Assembly: GCA_947174985.1 (NCBI GenBank)
Contig: CAMWLB010000080.1
Span: 1-10,527 of the forward strand
Direction of reading: 5' to 3'
Origin: an uncultured Lachnospiraceae bacterium
Lineage (GTDB): Bacteria > Bacillota > Clostridia > Lachnospirales > Lachnospiraceae
Length of the DNA: 10,527 nt
The notes beneath the pieces were generated by a model. That model was not told where the DNA came from and searched no databases. It was given only the letters and a program-made list of their open reading frames with translations. Below are positions 6,475 through 10,527 of the stretch, in pieces. How positions within the stretch are numbered: the first letter of the stretch is position 1; every line of letters starts with the position of its first letter. The translations under genes were made by a program, and so were the position numbers.

Positions 6475-7410
6475 ATGGATGAGTTACTGAAAGTATCGTC
6501 TAATCCCCATGTCCGGTCAAAGGTAAACACAATGGGAATTATGTTTGCCGTTGTGCTCGCTTTGCTGCCGGCTGCCGGCTTCGGTATTTATAATTTTGGA
6601 GTCCGTGCGCTCTTCATTATACTGGTTACGGTGGTATCTACAGTTTTAACGGAGTTTTTGTTCGGGCTCTACAAAAAGAAGCAGACCATCGGCGATTTGT
6701 CCGCTGTGGTGACAGGGCTTCTGCTTGCCCTGAACCTTCCTGTCAGCATCCCCTGGTGGGCTGCGGCGATGGGCGGCGTATTTGCCATTCTGGTTGTAAA
6801 ATGCCTTTTTGGCGGACTGGGGCAGAATTTCATGAATCCGGCGCTTGCGGCAAGGTGTTTTCTTCTGATTTCCTTTCCGGCGCTTATGACGAATTTTGCA
6901 ACGGATGCCTATACGGGCGCAACGCCTCTTGCCGCGCTGAAAGCGGGTGAGGAGGTCAATATTTTAGATATGGTGATTGGAAAGACGGCGGGCACCATCG
7001 GAGAGACCAGCTTAATCGCCATTGTCATCGGCGCCTGTATTTTACTCCTGCTTGGTATTATCGATTTGCGGATTCCGGGCAGCTATATCGTGACCTTTGT
7101 AGTTTTTCTGATTCTCTTTGGGGGACATGGAATCAATCCGGCCTATATTGCAGCGCAGCTTGCAGGCGGCGGTCTGATGCTAGGGGCTTTCTTTATGGCG
7201 ACGGATTATGTGACAAGGCCGATTACCCCGAAGGGACAGTACCTCTACGGCATTGTTTTAGGAATTTTGACAGGCATCTTCAGGGTGTTCGGAAGCAATG
7301 CGGAAGGCGTTTCTTACGCCATTATACTGGGCAATCTGTTAGTGCCGTTAATCGAGAATATAACGGTGCCGAAAGCCTTTGGAAAAGGAGGCGGCAGATA
7401 TGAAAAATAA
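6475..7410 (+). CDS. rnfD: Ion-translocating ferredoxin:NAD+ oxidoreductase complex, subunit D
   Basis: RnfD (311 residues) is an integral membrane subunit related to NqrB and is thought to take part in ion translocation. It is highly hydrophobic with about eight to ten membrane segments. The covalent-flavin motif DAYTGAT occupies residues 144-150, so Thr150 should carry FMN through a phosphoester bond, attached by the flavin transferase ApbE in known systems. No apbE gene is in the window. The conserved loop GQNFMNPALAARCF lies just before it. AGGAGG sits eight bases before the ATG, overlapping the rnfC stop region. The 3' end overlaps rnfG by 11 bp, suggesting translational coupling. Riboflavin may bind non-covalently, as in characterised homologues; that cannot be seen in sequence. 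Confidence 0.97.
   Translation: MDELLKVSSNPHVRSKVNTMGIMFAVVLALLPAAGFGIYNFGVRALFIILVTVVSTVLTEFLFGLYKKKQTIGDLSAVVTGLLLALNLPVSIPWWAAAMGGVFAILVVKCLFGGLGQNFMNPALAARCFLLISFPALMTNFATDAYTGATPLAALKAGEEVNILDMVIGKTAGTIGETSLIAIVIGACILLLLGIIDLRIPGSYIVTFVVFLILFGGHGINPAYIAAQLAGGGLMLGAFFMATDYVTRPITPKGQYLYGIVLGILTGIFRVFGSNAEGVSYAIILGNLLVPLIENITVPKAFGKGGGRYEK
7386..7391 (+). promoter_or_regulatory. Ribosome binding site deciding the rnfG start
   Basis: AGGAGG lies eight bases before the ATG at 7400, inside the end of rnfD. It favours 7400 over the in-frame ATG at 7379, which would add seven residues and has no such site upstream. Confidence 0.8.
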
Positions 7411-8050
7411 AAAGCAGAATCCATCTGCAGAAATGTTAAAGAATGCAGGTATTTTATTTGCCATTACCCTGATTGCGGGTATTGCACTGGGCTTTGTATA
7501 TGAACTGACGAAGGAGCCGATTGCGCATCAGCAGGAGCTTAAAGTACAGCGCGCCTGTGCGGAGGTGTTTTCACAGGCTGCGGCGTTTGATGAGGTTAAT
7601 CCGCTTGAACTCCCCACAGCCTTAGGGTCATCCCTGCTGATTGGGCTGGCAGCGGAACATAATGCCGAGTTGGGCGCAGAAGTAGGCGAGGTGTACCGCG
7701 CTCTCTCACAGGACGGCTCCCTTATGGGATATGTGCTGAAGGTCACCACAAAGGAGGGCTACGGCGGCAATATCGAGCTGATGGTGGGCATCACCATGGA
7801 GGGAAGCATAAGCGGTATTTCCATCTTAAGCATCTCGGAGACGCCGGGACTTGGCATGCAGGCAGGAGATGTGCTGGTACCACAGTTTGCAGGCAGGACG
7901 GCAGAAGCCTTTGTCTACACCAAGACGGGCGCGGCGGCGGAAAATGAAATCGATGCCATAAGCGGGGCGACCATCACCACGCGGGCGGTGACAAACGCTG
8001 TCAACGCAGGGCTTTTCTATTTTGAAACATTGCTGAAGGGAGGTATCTGA
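7400..8050 (+). CDS. rnfG: Ion-translocating ferredoxin:NAD+ oxidoreductase complex, subunit G
   Basis: RnfG (216 residues) is anchored by one N-terminal helix (about residues 12-35) and places an FMN-binding domain on the outer face of the membrane. The covalent attachment motif DAISGAT spans residues 185-191, with Thr191 as the FMN-bearing residue. This is the family hallmark shared with NqrC. The preceding segment ISETPGLGMQAG is also typical of FMN-binding domains. It passes electrons between the RnfA/RnfE iron-sulfur site and RnfD. It overlaps rnfD by 11 bp, and rnfE starts 2 bp after its stop. The start at 7400 was chosen for its perfect ribosome binding site. Nothing is missing or broken. 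Confidence 0.97.
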   Translation: MKNKKQNPSAEMLKNAGILFAITLIAGIALGFVYELTKEPIAHQQELKVQRACAEVFSQAAAFDEVNPLELPTALGSSLLIGLAAEHNAELGAEVGEVYRALSQDGSLMGYVLKVTTKEGYGGNIELMVGITMEGSISGISILSISETPGLGMQAGDVLVPQFAGRTAEAFVYTKTGAAAENEIDAISGATITTRAVTNAVNAGLFYFETLLKGGI

Positions 8051-8052
8051 AG

Positions 8053-8946
8053 ATGAAAGAGAACAGTGCTTTAGAACGGCTGTACAACGGCATTGCCAAA
8101 GAAAATCCGACCTTTGTGCTGATGCTGGGCATGTGTCCCACGCTTGCAGTTACCACTTCGGCAATTAATGGACTGGGCATGGGACTTACCACGGCTGTGG
8201 TACTTACTTTGAGTAACCTGATTATTTCCCTGCTTCGGAAAGTGATTCCGGACAAGGTGCGGATTCCGGCGTTTATCGTGATTATTGCCTCCTTTGTGAC
8301 GATTGTGCAGCTACTGTTGGAGGGTTATCTGCCGGACTTAAACGAGGCCCTCGGCGTGTATATCCCGCTGATTGTGGTAAACTGTATTATCTTAGGGCGT
8401 GCGGAAGCCTATGCATACACCCACGGACCGGTATCCTCCCTCTTTGACGGTATCGGCATGGGGCTTGGCTTTACGGTGGCGCTTACCTGCATCGGTATGG
8501 TGAGGGAGCTTTTAGGAGGAGGTAAGCTGTTTGGTTTTAAGGTTATGCCGGACAGTTTTACGCCGATTGTCATTTTTGTGCTGGCGCCTGGCGCGTTCTT
8601 CGTGCTTGCCATGCTCAGCGCCCTTCAGAATTTTGTGAAGATTCAGGGCGAGAAGAGAGGGAAGGACATGAGCAAAATCGGCTCCGGCTGCGGGCATGAC
8701 TGCCTGCACTGTATGGACGAGAGCTGTGCGGACAATAGAAACAAGGCTTTTTCGGAAGACGAGGACAAAGAAGAGACAGTAGAAGCGCCGAAAGAAGCAC
8801 CTAAGGCTGTAGAGAATAGTGAAAAAGGAAAAAAGCAGAAAAAGGAAATGACGGGGACGGAAAAGCGGACTCGCAGAGAAGAAAAGCAGAAGGAAACAGA
8901 AGCGGATAGCATAGAACTGATAGACTTGGACGAGGAGGATGAATAA
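8053..8946 (+). CDS. rnfE: Ion-translocating ferredoxin:NAD+ oxidoreductase complex, subunit E, with long C-terminal extension
   Basis: RnfE is a six-helix membrane protein paralogous to RnfA; together they hold a [2Fe-2S] cluster within the membrane. The expected ligands are visible: Cys28 in MLGMCPTLAV and Cys111 in VVNCIILG. The conserved core ends near residue 200. The protein is 297 residues where about 195-235 is usual, and the surplus is a C-terminal extension. This holds a Cys/His group (Cys213, His215, Cys217, His219, Cys220, Cys225), then about 60 residues that are almost only Glu, Lys, Arg, Asp, Thr and Ala, ending in DLDEEDE. The Cys spacing is x3, x2, x4, which could bind a metal or iron-sulfur cluster, but this is inference. 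The tail is probably cytoplasmic. GGGAGG lies nine bases before the start. The gene abuts rnfA with no gap, and its last codons contain the rnfA ribosome binding site. Confidence 0.95.
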   Translation: MKENSALERLYNGIAKENPTFVLMLGMCPTLAVTTSAINGLGMGLTTAVVLTLSNLIISLLRKVIPDKVRIPAFIVIIASFVTIVQLLLEGYLPDLNEALGVYIPLIVVNCIILGRAEAYAYTHGPVSSLFDGIGMGLGFTVALTCIGMVRELLGGGKLFGFKVMPDSFTPIVIFVLAPGAFFVLAMLSALQNFVKIQGEKRGKDMSKIGSGCGHDCLHCMDESCADNRNKAFSEDEDKEETVEAPKEAPKAVENSEKGKKQKKEMTGTEKRTRREEKQKETEADSIELIDLDEEDE

Positions 8947-9531
8947 ATGGAAAATGTAAGGGAATTACTCATTATACTTATCAGCTCCTCCTTGGTGAGC
9001 AACGTTGTGCTGAGTCAGTTTTTAGGCCTGTGTCCTTTCCTTGGCGTGTCGAAAAAAATTAACACGGCAGCAGGCATGGGCGGCGCCATTATTTTTGTCA
9101 TCACCCTTTCCAGTGCGATTGCCGGCGTTATCTATCAATTTGTGCTTACGCCTTTCCATATGGAGTACCTGCAGACCATCGTGTTTATTCTGGTCATTGC
9201 TGCGCTGGTGCAGTTTGTGGAAATGTTTTTAAAGAAATTTATCAAGCCGCTGTATCAGGCGCTTGGTGTATATCTGCCGCTGATTACCACTAACTGCGCG
9301 GTGCTTGGTGTGGCTCTGACGAATGTGCAGAAGGAATATGGTATTCTTGCCGGCACGGTAAACGGTTTTGCAACGGCTTTGGGCTTTATGATTGCCATTG
9401 TCATTCTTGCCGGTCTCAGGGAAAAAATGGCTTATAATGATATACCGGAATCCTTTAAAGGAATGCCGAGTGTGCTGCTGACAGCAGGGCTTATGGCGAT
9501 TGCTTTCTGTGGATTCTCCGGTCTTTTGTAA
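8947..9531 (+). CDS. rnfA: Ion-translocating ferredoxin:NAD+ oxidoreductase complex, subunit A
   Basis: RnfA (194 residues) is a six-helix membrane protein, normal in length, and the inverted-topology partner of RnfE. Cys29 in FLGLCPFLGVS and Cys117 in TTNCAVLGVAL match the positions that, with the two RnfE cysteines, ligate the intramembrane [2Fe-2S] cluster carrying electrons across the membrane. The ATG follows the rnfE stop directly. Its GAGGAGG ribosome binding site (8932-8938) is encoded within the acidic end of rnfE, so the two genes are probably translationally coupled. rnfB starts 12 bp downstream. Confidence 0.97.
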   Translation: MENVRELLIILISSSLVSNVVLSQFLGLCPFLGVSKKINTAAGMGGAIIFVITLSSAIAGVIYQFVLTPFHMEYLQTIVFILVIAALVQFVEMFLKKFIKPLYQALGVYLPLITTNCAVLGVALTNVQKEYGILAGTVNGFATALGFMIAIVILAGLREKMAYNDIPESFKGMPSVLLTAGLMAIAFCGFSGLL

Positions 9532-9543
9532 GGAGGATGGCAG

Positions 9544-10335
9544 ATGAATGCGATGGGAATTTTGAGCGCCGCTGCACTGATAGGCGGTATCGGACTGCTT
9601 ATCGGTTTGTTTTTAGGAGCGGCGGCAATTTTGTTTCAGGTAAAGGTAAACGAAAAGGAAGAGGCGGTGCTTTCTGCGCTGCCGGGCAACAATTGCGGCG
9701 GCTGTGGCTATCCGGGCTGTTCGGGGCTTGCGGCAGCCATTGCCAAGGGGGAAGCGGCGGTAAATGCCTGTCCCGTTGGCGGGGAAGCAGTTGGAAAGCA
9801 GATTGCCGCCATCATGGGCGTGGAGAGCAAAGAGACGGTACGTATGACGGCTTTTGTACACTGTATGGGCGACTGCGACCAGACTTATTCTCACTATGAA
9901 TATACTGGTATCGAGGACTGCCGTATGTTGAGCTATGTGCCGAACGGAGGTCCCAAGTCCTGTACCTATGGCTGTCTGGGATTTGGCACCTGTGTAAAGG
10001 CATGTCCCTTTGATGCCATACACATTGAAAATGGAATTGCGGTGGTAGATAAGGATGCGTGCCGTGCCTGCGGTAAATGTATCGCGGTATGCCCGAGACA
10101 TCTGATTTCCATGGAGCCGTACCGTGCAAAACATATCGTGATGTGCAGTTCACAGAACAAAGGTATTGATACGATAAAGTCCTGTGTTGTAGGTTGTATC
10201 GGCTGCGGTATTTGTGCGAAAAACTGTCCGGCGGGCGCCATTGCCGTCAAGGATTTCCACGCGGTAATCGCTCAGGAAAAATGTACCGGCTGCGGTGTCT
10301 GTGTGGAGAAATGCCCGAAGCATGTTATTGTGTAG
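9544..10335 (+). CDS. rnfB: Ion-translocating ferredoxin:NAD+ oxidoreductase complex, subunit B
   Basis: RnfB (263 residues) is the entry point for electrons from reduced ferredoxin. A single N-terminal helix (about residues 6-32) anchors it. The four-cysteine cluster of the Fe-S domain follows (Cys51, 54, 59, 76; NCGGCGYPGC). Then come two pairs of ferredoxin-type motifs: Cys140/144/150/154 with Cys173/176/179/183, and a second pair using Cys214/218/221/224/228 and Cys247/250/253/257. This suggests about five [4Fe-4S] clusters, more than the three of short proteobacterial RnfB, in keeping with clostridial forms. Extra cysteines at 107, 111, 126 and 201 have no assigned role. AGGAGG seven bases upstream supports the start. 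It is the last canonical gene of the operon; no terminator is visible after its TAG. Confidence 0.97.
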   Translation: MNAMGILSAAALIGGIGLLIGLFLGAAAILFQVKVNEKEEAVLSALPGNNCGGCGYPGCSGLAAAIAKGEAAVNACPVGGEAVGKQIAAIMGVESKETVRMTAFVHCMGDCDQTYSHYEYTGIEDCRMLSYVPNGGPKSCTYGCLGFGTCVKACPFDAIHIENGIAVVDKDACRACGKCIAVCPRHLISMEPYRAKHIVMCSSQNKGIDTIKSCVVGCIGCGICAKNCPAGAIAVKDFHAVIAQEKCTGCGVCVEKCPKHVIV

Positions 10336-10394
10336 CGGTATGTAAAAATGTGAGACTGATATTTGGGAAGTAAAAAACGGGAGAAAATTTTATT

Positions 10395-10527
10395 ATGAAA
10401 TTACCGGAGGAATATGACGAGCAGCCGAAAATGGGTCTGACCGTGGTTCGTATGATAATCGGCGTAACCTTATTTATCTCGGCAATTCTGGTGCTGATAC
10501 TTCTGATGAACAGCGAGAACATAATAA
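10395..10527 (+). CDS. Small membrane-anchored protein of unknown function, N-terminal part (cut by window edge)
   Basis: An ATG at 10395 opens a frame of 44 codons that runs off the right edge. The product begins MKLPEEYDEQPKMGLTVVR, a short acidic cytoplasmic-looking head, followed by one strong hydrophobic segment (about residues 17-38). A GGGAG (10379-10383) lies 11 bases upstream, slightly far but usable. The gene lies 59 bp after rnfB on the same strand with no terminator between, so it may be read through from the rnf promoter. I do not recognise the family. Too little is visible to tell a single-pass protein from a larger membrane protein. Confidence 0.6.
   Translation, partial: MKLPEEYDEQPKMGLTVVRMIIGVTLFISAILVLILLMNSENII

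Noticed and set aside
8643..9002. Open - strand frame opposite the RnfE tail
   Set aside because: The Ser/Phe-rich product is the expected antisense of Glu/Lys-rich codons in the RnfE tail and not a separate gene.
9537..9899. Overlapping + strand frame starting just before rnfB
   Set aside because: It is a shifted reading of rnfB, Gly/Arg/Cys-rich with no family likeness, and the AGGAGG is too close to its ATG.
1..10527. CRISPR array, tRNA, rRNA, insertion sequence or phage segment
   Set aside because: No repeat-spacer periodicity, no cloverleaf or rRNA sequence, no transposase or integrase and no terminal inverted repeats were seen; genes pack almost continuously from 276 to 10335.

Overview
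The window looks like chromosome from an anaerobic low-to-mid-GC Bacillota, most plausibly a clostridial (Lachnospiraceae-like) gut bacterium. The reasons are strong AGGAGG-type ribosome binding sites before almost every gene, tight gene packing, and a complete Rnf operon in the clostridial order C-D-G-E-A-B. The taxon is an inference; no rRNA or other marker is present.

Left part (1-3909, + strand). A short ambiguous edge (1-129) ends at an intrinsic terminator (about 131-167). A good sigma-A-type promoter (207-235) then precedes two overlapping genes for half-size ABC exporters. Each has one six-helix membrane domain followed by one ATPase domain. They overlap by 17 bp and almost certainly form a heterodimeric exporter of unknown substrate. 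A nine-codon upstream ORF (250-279) overlaps the first ABC start as ATGA. The ABC transcript probably ends at a hairpin plus T-tract (about 3936-3980) inside the 3' end of the next, convergent gene.

Middle (3912-5015, - strand). This is a single gene for a YprB-like DEDD-type exonuclease (RNase H-like fold). Its stop lies 2 bp from the ABC stop. It is transcribed divergently from the Rnf operon across a 130-bp AT-rich intergenic region.

Right part (5146-10335, + strand). The rnfCDGEAB operon encodes a membrane-bound, ion-pumping ferredoxin:NAD+ oxidoreductase. Electrons from reduced ferredoxin enter through the iron-sulfur protein RnfB, cross the membrane through the [2Fe-2S] site of RnfA/RnfE and the covalent flavins of RnfG and RnfD, and return to RnfC, which reduces NAD+ on the cytoplasmic side. 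Na+ or H+ is translocated in the process. All expected cofactor motifs are intact, so the complex should be functional. The unusual element is RnfE, which carries a roughly 90-residue C-terminal extension with a Cys/His cluster and a highly charged tail. After rnfB, with no visible terminator, a small membrane protein gene begins (10395) and runs off the right edge.

I see no mobile element, CRISPR array, tRNA, rRNA or obvious foreign segment. Most of the window is a well-understood energy-conservation operon plus ordinary neighbours. The best leads for something undescribed are the RnfE tail and the unidentified gene after rnfB.
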